Assembly (NCBI GenBank): GCA_946811185.2
Contig: OX328112.1
Location: 18,519,215-18,583,214, forward strand
DNA: 64,000 nt
Source: Hippopus hippopus
Lineage: Eukaryota; Mollusca; Bivalvia; Cardiida; Cardiidae
Direction: 5' to 3'
In this document: piece after piece, positions 9,540 through 21,300 of the stretch
Layout of the letters: each line of letters opens with the position of its first letter
Position numbering within the stretch: position 1 is the first letter of the stretch
Program-made: the position numbers and the translations under genes
The notes under the pieces: generated by a model
Told to the model about the DNA's origin: nothing
Databases searched by the model: none
Seen by the model: only the letters and a program-made list of their open reading frames with translations

Positions 9540-10056
9540 CATTTTTTTTTCATCATTATGTGTAGCACTCACTACCTTTAGACATGCCGTCCAGTGGAGA
9601 TGCTGTTATTCAATATTACTTATACTATTTGATTAGACATATAACGATTTATATACGTATTATTTGATTAGACATATAACAATTTATTTCACATGACTTC
9701 TGACAGTGCGGTCTTTAGTAGCAATAATGAGATGTTTATGGTGCTTCGATCCATGAAATTTTGCCAAAAAACCTTTTAGTAGAAAGACATTTTTTTCGAA
9801 GACCCGTCTTGCAAAAGTGACGTTTCCCCGAATACAACGTTTCAACGAAGCGACACTTAGCCGACCTTTGTCGAAATGTGTCGAAATTCGATGAAAATAA
9901 AATACGTAAAATATGATAGAAGACATGAGGGTTTGCATAAAATTTTACCATAAATCCATCACTGTAATATTTTAATTTGACCTGAATGTCTAGCATTGGC
10001 AAGGTAGTGTTTGATTTATTGGAGTTATACCGAGGGAAAAAAGACTATAATTGGCA
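9540..10056. other. Unassigned AT-rich DNA
   Basis: Contains a short direct repeat (gattagacatataac near 9633 and 9667). Overlapping 84- and 88-codon minus-strand ORFs lack recognisable motifs and splice context. I see no gene. Confidence 0.4.
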
Positions 10057-10309
10057 TGCAACACGCAAAAAGGGGCATTCGGACATTTGCGTAAAGTGTC
10101 GTCTCGGATCAGCCTGCGCAGTCCGCGCAGGCTAACCCGAGACGGCACTTTACGACTACATTAGATTTTGTGCTAAAGTAGACTTTCGCAAAACAGAAAA
10201 TTACATAAAAACGGAAAGTGCAGTCTCGGATTAGCCTGCGCGGACTGCGCAGGCTGATCCGAGACGACACTTTACGCAAATGTCCGAATGCCCCTTTTCG
10301 CGTGTTGCA
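10057..10309. repeat. Family E element, 253 bp, two inner hairpins
   Basis: Near-identical terminal inverted repeats of about 80 bp start tgcaacacgcaaaaaggggc. Each arm contains ttgcgtaaagtgtcgtctcg and its own small hairpin (cagcctgcgcagtccgcgca / ggctaa), giving a double-hairpin shape with an A-rich centre. No ORF beyond the fold. Confidence 0.85.
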
Positions 10310-11203
10310 GGCCATTATTTCAGCAAGCAAGGGGATGAAGCTACATGTACAAAAACACAGTATTCAGCCAATCGTTTACTAAAAACAAATAATCTATATC
10401 CGTTTGATCATTCATCTATTCTATATGAAAAAGAATAGATTTTTTTTTTCTTCAGTCTAGGAGCGATTCTTTTGAGCAATCACCTTTTAATCGCCCATCG
10501 CACACAATGAATAAGGGTAACCATACTGAACAGTCCCTAATGGCTAAGAAAAATAATTTATTCAAAAAGTTGATTGATATAGATATTCTTCGATTAAATG
10601 TCTTAATTAAGATAAAATTTTGGTCATTTTCGGCAGAAAGTCGCATTCGGCGAAAAATAGCCTCGGCAAGTTAAATCGTCAACGAAAATGTTTTTGGCCA
10701 TTTATTGTGCCCCGGACCGTCTCAAGTCTATCGTAAATTTTTTCGGTAGAAAAGCTAGAGTGCTGTACTGACTTTCTGTTTTGTCTATTTAATCTGAATA
10801 GCAGCGAAATGTAAACATGTTTAGTGACAAACATGACAAAGGACAAACTATTATGAATATAGGCAAAGCCTACAGGCGAGCAGCGCTAGAAGTGTTTGCT
10901 CCTTTGATGGAAGTGAATCTCCGGATCCCTAAAAATTATAGGTGGTAAATTTATTTCAGATTTTTATAACCTCAATAAACTTGAAAATAAAAAATAGTAA
11001 TAATTCATAACAGAATTCAGCAAAGCAATTGCTGGCAAAAGATCAGTAAAGAAAAGAGACAAATGCATAAAATGAAACGATAATCTATAATGATAAATAA
11101 AAATTAAGAGCAATGAAATAGCATCTTGCAATCTTTCAGTCTTCATAATCTTTTTTTGCCACAGAAAAGGAAAAAAGGAACGATAATGTTCTAATCTGAA
11201 TCC

Positions 11204-11234
<31 letters not shown>

Positions 11235-11243
11235 GCCTGCCTG

Positions 11244-11282
<39 letters not shown>

Positions 11283-11463
11283 TTTCGTCTGTCTCTCTTC
11301 GTCTGTCTCTCTTCGTCTGTCTCAGCCTCTCTCTATGTTTATGCTTTGTGGTTGCTGGCTTATTAGATGTCTTGCTCGCTCATTTGGTCTTTTACGCCGG
11401 TTTCAACATCTGACGGAAGAAGAGTGTGCAGAAGCATGATTAATCTCGGTTTAATATACAAAA
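10310..11463. other. Intergenic DNA and probable 3' UTR of the receptor gene
   Basis: No coding exon recognised. A minus-strand AATAAA (complement tttatt near 10949) could be a poly(A) signal for the receptor transcript, which ends at 11464. A microsatellite occupies 11205-11330. Confidence 0.4.
11205..11330. repeat. CTGT / CT microsatellite
   Basis: A (CTGT)n run, then CTGC, a pure (CT)n run and a short tctcttcgtctg repeat. Confidence 0.9.
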
Positions 11464-12302
11464 CTATACGACCAAAAACATAATATAAACAACGAGAGTT
11501 AGCAGCACAAGGAGGAGAAACATAACAACAAAACACAGGAAGTCAAACACATGTGACACATCCGTCCACGTGATCTCGTTCTCGTTTTTTCCGAGATTAG
11601 ACCGAAACGAGGTCGCTTTAGATGGTGTTAGTTTGTTGCTCTTTTCAGACGGCCTTTTCTCAAGGACGGTTGCAGTAACAGTCTCCGTATTTCCGACGAC
11701 GTCATTAAGGACTGGTTCCCTTATCAGGTCTTGTGGAATGTTTGTAATTGCAGTGTCTATAGGTGCCCTATATGCCGTGTCTTGTTCGTCAGTAATAAAG
11801 CTTTTCTCTCTGATCTGTATGCCCGCAACGCTTTTCATTGACATCGGCCTGGCTCCCGTGTATGAAGACGGTCGTTCTTGTAACTGTGAAGTCGGCCTTA
11901 TTTGGGTGTAAGATGACGGACGATATCTCGAGTTAGAAGGTAAGTTAGTCCGACCGTCCATTTCTGGATCTACAGACGGACTAAAGTCAGACCCACTTTG
12001 CATTCTTTGGTACCCAGTCCCTGTTGGTTGCGGGGATGGTCCGACCTTGTTTTGACCTTTGACAGAAAATTTGGACTTTAAAGTGTGCGACTTTTTTTTA
12101 TCGTCCAATGTCAGATCAATGATCTCCCGGTCCTCGTCGCCATTGAAAAAAATACGTGGAAACTTGGACAATTTCTTTACAATTGCCTGCGTTGTCATGG
12201 GGACGACCTTGACCTGCAAATGTTTATTATATATCCGCAAAGACACTATCGCAAGAATGGTCTCTATTCCGTTAAGGACTAAGTTACTGACCATGTAGAC
12301 AC
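11464..12302 (-). CDS. Receptor exon 8: M3, cytoplasmic loop, M4, stop
   Basis: Acceptor tttttcttcag is followed by two bases completing Gly295, joining P-L-L-G to V-Y-M-V. M3 runs about 296-317. The roughly 230-residue cytoplasmic loop is basic and serine-rich, with R-P-S-S-Y, R-P-T-S, R-P-S-S-Y and R-P-M-S spaced by about ten residues. M4 is the final Leu/Val-rich helix and TAG is at 11466-11464. Confidence 0.88.
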
Positions 12303-15300
12303 CTGAAGAAAAACAGAAGAATCGTTTTCATAGACATGTAAGACCTAATCTTGAAACAAATTTTGGTAGAAAACTTTCAAACATCCTGATAATGTTGCAT
12401 GACCTATTCTGTCGTCTTCAGGAAGGAGTGTGTCAAGTTTGGGTTAAGTGAGAAAAATATGTGAGCCATGCTCTGGCAAAAGGGGTCGGAGTTAAACGAT
12501 GTATATGACAAATGTTCGCGCGCATCCTACTGCGCATGCATTTTTGTCGTGGATATTGAATCAAAGGTGCACCTATGTATTTTTTTTTTTGCACATAATG
12601 GTAATACTACTGGTGCACTGAAACAAGTAGCACTTTCTTCGGGTAGTATTGGTGAAGAGAAAAAAATGGATCTTTGAACTGTCACCGTGAAATAATTTAA
12701 ATGCTGCTGACACGCCATTACACACAAAACAAGGAAACAAAGGCAGGAAATTTAAAACTGTGGAAGTATAGCTGTTTCCACTTTGAAAATTATTGTTGGA
12801 AAAGGAGAAATCGCTCCTACTGAGCAATTTCTCCTCTTCCCACCATGTCTGCTTAGCTTTTATCCTATTTTTTTCCTTGAAAAATAACTTCCACAGTGAC
12901 CTTCAATCTTGTTTTCTGACGAAATAAGCACGGATAGGTACCATTTTTATTTTTTCTTATTGTTTAGAATTATAAATACTATAAGTGTGGAAAGTTTAAG
13001 AAAAATCTGTCCGTAAGAAAGTATGTATTGTTTTAAGATTAACCCTTAATTCGATCAAATTATCTCCCTTTTTTAACTCAATGACATCTATAGGCCTATA
13101 ACATGCATATTTGTACATTTACCATGCTCAAAACCAGGCTTTTTTATATTTTTTGTGCAAAAATATATGCATTTTCATTGAAATGATGTATATTTGTATA
13201 TTCTGCCAGTAATTTTCCTGTTTAACTGACTATTAAAGAAGGCGCTTTAAATCTAATATAAGCTGAATTTTGGTACTGTATATACCTTTTTCTCTCAGAA
13301 ACGAGCACGGTGACCCACATCCTTTTTTACTGTTATCTCCTAGAAACATGATGAGCTTTGTATGTTCAAAGTTTTAAAAATAATCTGTCCGTTAGAAAAA
13401 ATTGTCATATACGTCGTTAATGCATCTCCGTGATGCATGATACCGAGCAAGTCATCACATGATTATGGATTCATAAAATCTGTTTTGTGTAACAACCGCC
13501 TGAATTATGAGGTAGGCTGGTCCTTGGACATGCAGAAAATTGACCATAAGCATTAGGGGACAAATACATGTACCTATATTGGAAATCTTCGATTTAAAAC
13601 CGGAAATGTCACATGTTCTTTGATGGCTCCAAGCAAAAGAAATGAATTTTCTACCGGTCTTAATCCAAGCTACTTTGAAACCGTCAGGGGCAACATTTGG
13701 CATGAAGGTGCAAGAGTGATTATAGTTTGATAATGTAAAGATGGAATGGTATGAAAACTGATTGAAAAAGGAGTACAAATGTATCTTTAAATAATACAAA
13801 ACTACATGAAATAATCATCATTTTTGAAGAAAAAATAAATACCTAGTAATGGTGCAGACACCAATGACGTTGGCAGAAAAGAGGCGGAAATACCCAGCAA
13901 CACGGTGTTCACAACAAGAACTATTGACGTATACACAACCTTTTCCCCGCTCTCTGCTGGAACCAGAAAAACTCCGAGACCAAGTATTGAAGACAGAATC
14001 CAGGGAACCAGAATGTTGACGGCGTACCAAACCACCTTTCTCTTCACGTTGACGTTAAAACTACAGAAAAATAGAATAATGATAGAACAGAATCTTGAAA
14101 AATTTTAAACGTGTAAACTCCTATACAATGAAATCAAAATGTTCACCCAATAATATATAGATATATCCACAGATTGCTATTCCAAAGTTCCTTTTCGCCG
14201 GAAAAATCTTACAGGTTCGGACAGCGTAGATGCATTCACCAACCATTCTATACTGCATTCTCAGTCTAATTCTAAATTTAGAAAGTACTATTATTTCTTA
14301 ATTTCGCAATTTCTTAACCTATTCAGTTTAGCAAATCAGTAATTGCGTTACTTTTGAAATTTTGAATTAGGAATAGGAAGGCAATTTAGATTGGTTGATG
14401 AATACGGCCTGAGGTTGTACAAAAATGCCCATAGCCCATTACAAAAAAAATAACGTTCAATGTGTAACAAGGTCTTAAATCAAAATATTCTAGGCCAATT
14501 ATCACAAACCCTTAACTTACATTAGATGCGTGAAAATATACTGGCCAGAACTATCTGTGTTTTCTCTCGTCATTAAAGATGTCTCCTTGAGGGACCATTC
14601 AGTATTCTCCTCTACACCGGAAGTGATAACGTTACTTCCGCCATGCATCAGTAATACAGTCGTCTTGTCGTAGACTACTGTACCAACGCCTGTAAGTACA
14701 TTTATTTGAAATGATCACAGATCTGATATAAATGTTTTTCATGTACATGTATATACATTTAAACCACAATTCATCAATAAGGTAAGCTAATCATTCATGC
14801 CAGAGTTGGTAAGGTTTTCATGAGGCCAACCTTTGGTGCGAGTACTAGTTTGGCTTAGAGAAAACAAAACCTTGTTGTAAATAATAGGTTGACAGGAAGC
14901 TCATGGTACTAGATCTGGTTTGGTTTATAACGAGCCAGCCCTTGACGCAAAAAGTGAAACTAAATCTTGACTGAAGTTGTCGTTAAAATTAAAATTAATA
15001 TTTAATATAGGTAAATATTGCAGTGGGGATATAGCTGTTGAATGTAACGCGTTTCTAAAGTTGAGTTCTACATTCTAACATTATTGGATCGCTTCAGGTA
15101 AAAGTTACTTGACTGAAATATTATACTTACTTATATGGCATTCTTGTTCATCAAATGGAAACAAAGACGAGTCGAGGTCACAGTGTACTGTAAACACGTG
15201 CCGTTGGTCCCACGTGACCGTCTCATCGTGCTTTATCCTCATGTATACATTGTCATCATTTAAAACACCTTTCTGGAGGAGCCTGTCACAAAATTTATAA

Positions 15301-18300
15301 ATTATTTTAATGCTAAGTTTTGTATAAGAACATGGTTTTATTGCAATAGTTTTTAACGTTTGAAAAACCGTTGCACGACAATCTTTCATTTTTCTTTACC
15401 TTGACCATACGGCTTGACGTCACAGCTTAACTCCTTATCACCCGAGAAAATTTTAGACTTGTTCAAACTGAAAACATTTGCAGACAAGAAATTAAATGTG
15501 GCTCAAATGACAACACTTGAAAGCTAGAAACTATTGTAAGAAAGGGAGACGGTGCTGCTTACTAGCATTTTCTCCTATTCCCAGAATGTTTCTAAAAGCC
15601 TTCTTCTTCGGGATCGTGATTGTTTGGAAAAGAGTTAACACAATAATCCATGTTAAATCTTGTTAGAAAACTGATATTCCAAAAATGTTGAAGACTTGCA
15701 GCAATAAGCTGGGGTTACCAAAGATGACTTATTTTACCCACTTTTATTCCGCATACGTAATCAGATACATCAGTTGCAGGCAACTACCTGAGAGCATTCG
15801 GACGAAAGTGATCGGTAATTGCCTTTTTTGGCGTAGCTGAATGCGCTGGGTTTTGACCTACTTCATGGTACTAATGAGGCATGAATAGATGGTAATTTGT
15901 AACTGGTAAAAAATGTGCACATGTTTATTCGGCGGGCCCCTGCTATTGCTATTTATGCGACCACTATTTACAAGCGTTGCTACCACTAATCGATACCCCG
16001 GGACCTTGATTCATACCATATCAAATTACTGTAATAGATGTTGATCCTTTTCTTGTTCTATTTTAGAAATTTAATATTTTCATAAGCGTCACCACTTTTC
16101 AACATAATGGATAACGGTGAGATAAAAGAGGCAAATTGTCCTTGAAATTACTTTTCGTGATTTTACTTCATATTGAGCCACAAAATAGTTTCAATGATTC
16201 ATATTCCAGTTTCTCTTACGCAGTCTATCTTTTTCTTTAAAGATACGTCTTCTTAACTGTTTGCCTCAGCGTACATAGTGTTTCGTATGTCTAAAATTAT
16301 CCTCTATAAAATAGTAACACAGCTATGATACTGTATCATTTGAACAATCTGTAAGACCTCTATCAATCAGTGAACAAACAAATTAATCGATCGTTGTCTG
16401 ATGAAACATAGGCCTCTGAAACTCCACTGGTCTATTACTCGGTAACGAAATTTTCATTAACGAACACCGTTACTATAAATAGCACATTGGCGACTCCCTC
16501 TATATAGTATATAGTAAGATACGGTATAGAGGGAGTCGCCAATGTGCTATTTATAGAAACGGTGTTTATGAAAATTTGAGTATATTCCATTGATGTGCTA
16601 AAAGTGTTCAATGATCGCCCATGGAAAATTGTAGTGTTTCGTTATGGACCAATAGAGCTTCAAAGGCCTGTGGATGAAATCAACATACTCGTTGTCAATG
16701 ATGATCCCAGGTCTCCACACGTTTGTTTTCGTCAAGAAGGCGTATTCGATATCTCCATAAGTTGATGGCATCCACGAAAAGTGGGAATCTTTCCAAGTCT
16801 GATAAAAAGGTAAATGGATGTTTTTACAATGTTTTACGACCAGCAAGTCGCATGAAAGCGCAAATGAATTTAAAACGAACGCGCCTTGATGAGACAACTC
16901 TTTACCAAACGACAAAATTTTAGACTGTTCCAAATCCAGTGCCCTTATTTATAAATCTTGAGTCTAAGCTCAACTGAGTTCGTGCTCAGACTTGAAGTCT
17001 CATTTATGCATAAAGACGGTGTGAAAATTTTAAATTAAGGCTTTAATGTAATAGGCAGAGACAAAGAAAATCTCTAAAGATCAAGGCCTGTATTTACAAA
17101 CCATTCTTAAGAATGTTCTTAGGCTTATTCTCCGTGATTTTCTAAATTTGAAAGTAACACTATTTCTGTTTGGCTAAACCATTTAGCATAGCCAATCAGA
17201 AGTTGTGTTACTTTCAAATTTAGAAAATTATAAAGAATAAGACTAAGGAAGTTCTAAAGAATGGTTGGTGAATACCGACTCAGAAGATACTCCATAAGGT
17301 TAATCAAATTAATTTTAAAACACTTCTGAAATTTCACGCTCAGCTGAGTTGAGCGCGAGAAAAAGGTTAAGCCCGACTCAGGGATTTGCAAACAACATAT
17401 CAATTTTGGGTCAAATTCTAAGATTTGTCATAGAAAAGGTAGAAAACGTTGTGGGAAAAGGAGAAAATACTAGTTCTAGAGCCATCTTCTTCAAGATCGA
17501 TAAAAAACTGGAAAGAATGGTAAAGAGTAATTGTGGACATACAGACTGAAGCATCCTCCATTGTGTAAGATAAAAGTAAGCCTCAGCTTACATATCTTCA
17601 CAAGTACCACCGACACTTTGATCAGCCAATTTCATTTGCATTTATTACAGGGAGGTAATTACGCCAGCCAAAAAATATGTACATGTCATTCGATCACATG
17701 TAAATCGTGAAATTCGTAGTGCAACGTTTTACCGGGATAAGAAATGTTTTGCCAAGTTATGCATTTTTTTGGAAAAAACATTGCACTTCTAATACGTTTT
17801 GCGTAAATTTATTGTTTTTAGCCTGAAAACTGCGACCGAAAGGAGGTTGGGATAAACAAATAAGATAGACCTAGTGGGAGGTTGACATCGTGAAATTATA
17901 CATGACGTACAAGACACACTGATATTATTCAAGTCATACTGATCTTCTGCATCATCAACTCATCATCATCATTATTATCATCATCGGCATCATCTTCATC
18001 GTCGTCATCACCATCGTCATAATAACTTATAAAATAGAATTCATAAATGTTAGAGAGCGACTTGGGATTCAAATAGACGCAAATGTCTGCATCACTTTTA
18101 GAAAAAAGTACAGTTTAAACTTACGCTCGTAATCAAGCCGTCTGCTGAAAACATCTGTTTGTCGAAATCCTGCAGACAAAGGATATAATAACAAGGCACC
18201 TTAACAATCGCTAAATACAGACAAAGAAGGGTTTAACTCTTTATCAGACGACAAAATTTTAGCCTTGTTCAAATTGAAAGCATTTGCAGACGACAATTTA

Positions 18301-21300
18301 AGTGTTACTCGAAATATGAAAATTGTCTTTCATAGGGTAGAAAACATAGTGGGAAAAAGAGAAAATGCTGGTTACCAGCATTTTCTCCTTTTCCCACAAT
18401 GTTTTCAAAAGCCTTCTTTCTTAAGGTCGTTCACAGTTGCATTGTGTGGTGAAGGGTTAACGCACAGAAGTGCATTTGTTTGTATGAAGTTTAACAGCGT
18501 CTAAGACAAAAGTTTAAAATAAATAGGTTTACCTAGTCACTAGAAACGAGAGATGCATGTTGAAATTCATTTTTCTTTATTTTTATTAACTCCTTTAACT
18601 TATTTCTACAAGGAAAAGATTTTCTATAATTGTGCTGCAGTAATTAGTTGTCCAAAAAAAAGGGTGGGAAAAAGGTTTCCATACAATGTTTTCATACAAA
18701 AGTCCCCTTCCCCCCCCCCCCCCCCCCCCCCCCCCGTGTCGTGCAAATCAGCATGATTTAATAGGACGCGTACTTATACAGATCTTTTTTTTTTCAGACT
18801 CCAGATATCGTAATTTCAGTGTTAATTTTGCTGAGAATAGTGTAAATACGGTACTAAAAATATTAGATTTTACAGATATGTATTGGTAGATAATCACCAG
18901 GTAATTGATTGAGGTCAATGTCAAGGTCACAGATACGTTGACTGTTTCTTCTGGTCGGAGATCAGCATTGTAGTCGAAGGTCAAGGCCGTAAATAGACTT
19001 TTAGCTGATGTGCGTGTATAAGCACCAAACACTGAAAAGAAAAATGAAAAACAAAGCTTGAAATTATTTATCTAATTATTTATTATTATTTATTTAATTA
19101 TTATTATTTCTTTTTTTTAATTATTATTTTCATCATCATCACCATCATCATCATTATTTCTACTATCATTTTTATTGAAACTTCGAAAATAAAGCAGAAA
19201 TGGCCAGGTTAAAAATAAAAACTCTTAATCTTTATGATAATGTCTTATCTGATAGAAGGCTTGTGTGTCGGCAGTGACAAACGAACAATTTTCTTAGGGT
19301 AGCCTTGTTTCATATTCTCTCCCAAATGGCTACTTTCACCTTACAGTAGATCATTTAAACCTTTATCCCTGAATAAATTGAAACTCTCAAGCGAATAGTA
19401 AATATTCAGGAGAATACTTTTTGAACCATATTTTTGCAGAAAAATATCTCCTTACCAGACAGTGTAGATCCAAGATCAGACTGCACAGAACGTGCAGTCT
19501 GATCTTGATCTACACTGTCTGCAAAAGGTCAGTGAGTCGCGCTTAGCAGCCTAAGGGTTAAAGACATTGTGGCAAATTGAGAAATTCCTCGTGTCGAAGA
19601 TCTTCCTCCTCCCTTCTTCTTCTTCTTCTTCTTCTTTTTCTTCTTCTTTTTTTCTTCTTCTTCTTCTTCGTCTTCTTTTTCTTCTTCCTTACCTGATTTC
19701 TTGATTTGCAGAGCATGCGTGTGTTTTTGTTGCAGCAGACCTTCAGAGAGACTTTATTGTAAAATATAAATTGTATGTAACGAGTAGCAAATTTATTTCG
19801 GTACATTTTGAGTTGATAGACTTTGTCAGTAACTTAAATAACAAATAAACACTTTTCCATACAACTATTTTAGACATGGGTGAATCTAGTCAGACAAAAG
19901 ACAAAAGAAAAATCATTGAAAAAGGGAAACCGAAATAATTATAAATGAGCCATGCTAAGTGAAAAGGGACTTAAATACATCTCCGTGATGATACCAAGTA
20001 AGTCATCACATAATTATGAATCCATAAAATTCATTATCTAACAACAAAATAAATCATGAGGTGAAATGGTTCTTTGACAAGCAGAATATTGACCAATAAG
20101 AAAAAGTTTCGATCAAGGTCAGCCTACGCGGACTATGCAGGCTGACCTGAGTCGACACTTTTTGCAAAAGCATTTTAATCCCCTTGTCATAGAGCATGGC
20201 CCATTTCTCATTGTTTCGGTTTCCTTTTTCAGCGTAGCTGAATGTGCTGGCTTTTGACCTACTTTTTGATACTGATAACAAATGAATGAATAGAAATCTG
20301 TGATTGGTAAAAAATGTAGACATGTTTATTCTAAGGGCCCCTGTGGTAAAAAATATAAATATGTTTATTCAAAGGGCCCCTACCTATTTACTGGCAAATT
20401 TACGCCGTCTGTCTTTTTTTTTAACAGATATTTCTTGTTTAAGTTAGCTTTCTATTGTGCGCACTGCGCAGCCATGAACAGTAGACCAATTTTCTATAAA
20501 AATGTGTTTGTTTTGTATTACTCCCTGTTTGGAAAATGGGTCGATTCGTTTCGCAGGTGCCTTGATTAAACCCCGTTTTCACAAAGCATAGCTCATTATA
20601 TGTGACAGATATACATTAAAACCTAATCAGTCATTTGATCCATATCAGTCACTAAAAAAGAACGCAATCTTTGGCTTATATTTTTGCTATTGTTTTTCTA
20701 TCGTTTCGACCTAGATTTATATATTTTTTTCCTTTCCGTCACTTTTACTTTATTGTGCTTCAACTCTAAACTATTTGCCACACATCAAAGTTGTAGACTT
20801 GTCCAAATTGAAAGTCTTTGCAGACGACAATTAAATCGTGGCTCAAATGATAGAGTTTGTCTTTGGTAGGGTAGAAAGCATTGTGGAAAAAGAAGAAAAT
20901 GCTAGTCACCAGCATTTTCTTCCTTTCCCACAATGTTTTCAATTGCCCTCTCCCGCATGGTCGTTAAATCTGGGATTATGTGGTAAAAGGTTAAAGGGTC
21001 TTTCTTTACTTAGGTTGCACTTGAGACCAGAGTAGATTAAGATCAGACTGCACAAAAGGTGCATTCTGATCTTTGATATACGCTGTCTGCTTTGCTCAGA
21101 AAATTTGTACAAAAGGGACCATGAAAATACTCTCATTTGGGTATTATATCTTCATTGAAAGTGTCCGTTTGGTTAATCCGACGCTCTTGCCAGTTAATAC
21201 AAACGCCAGTTCATCACTATAGACTAATACGACTCTTTTGCACGTCTGCGCTTGACAGCTTTGGAAAACATTGTGGGAAAGGAGCGATTAAAGAAAGCAA

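Noticed and set aside
11570..11911. 113-codon plus-strand ORF
   Set aside because: Antisense shadow of receptor exon 8, which has splice and homology support on the minus strand.
19558..19806. Lys/Arg-rich minus-strand ORF
   Set aside because: Its basic stretch is the CTT microsatellite translated.
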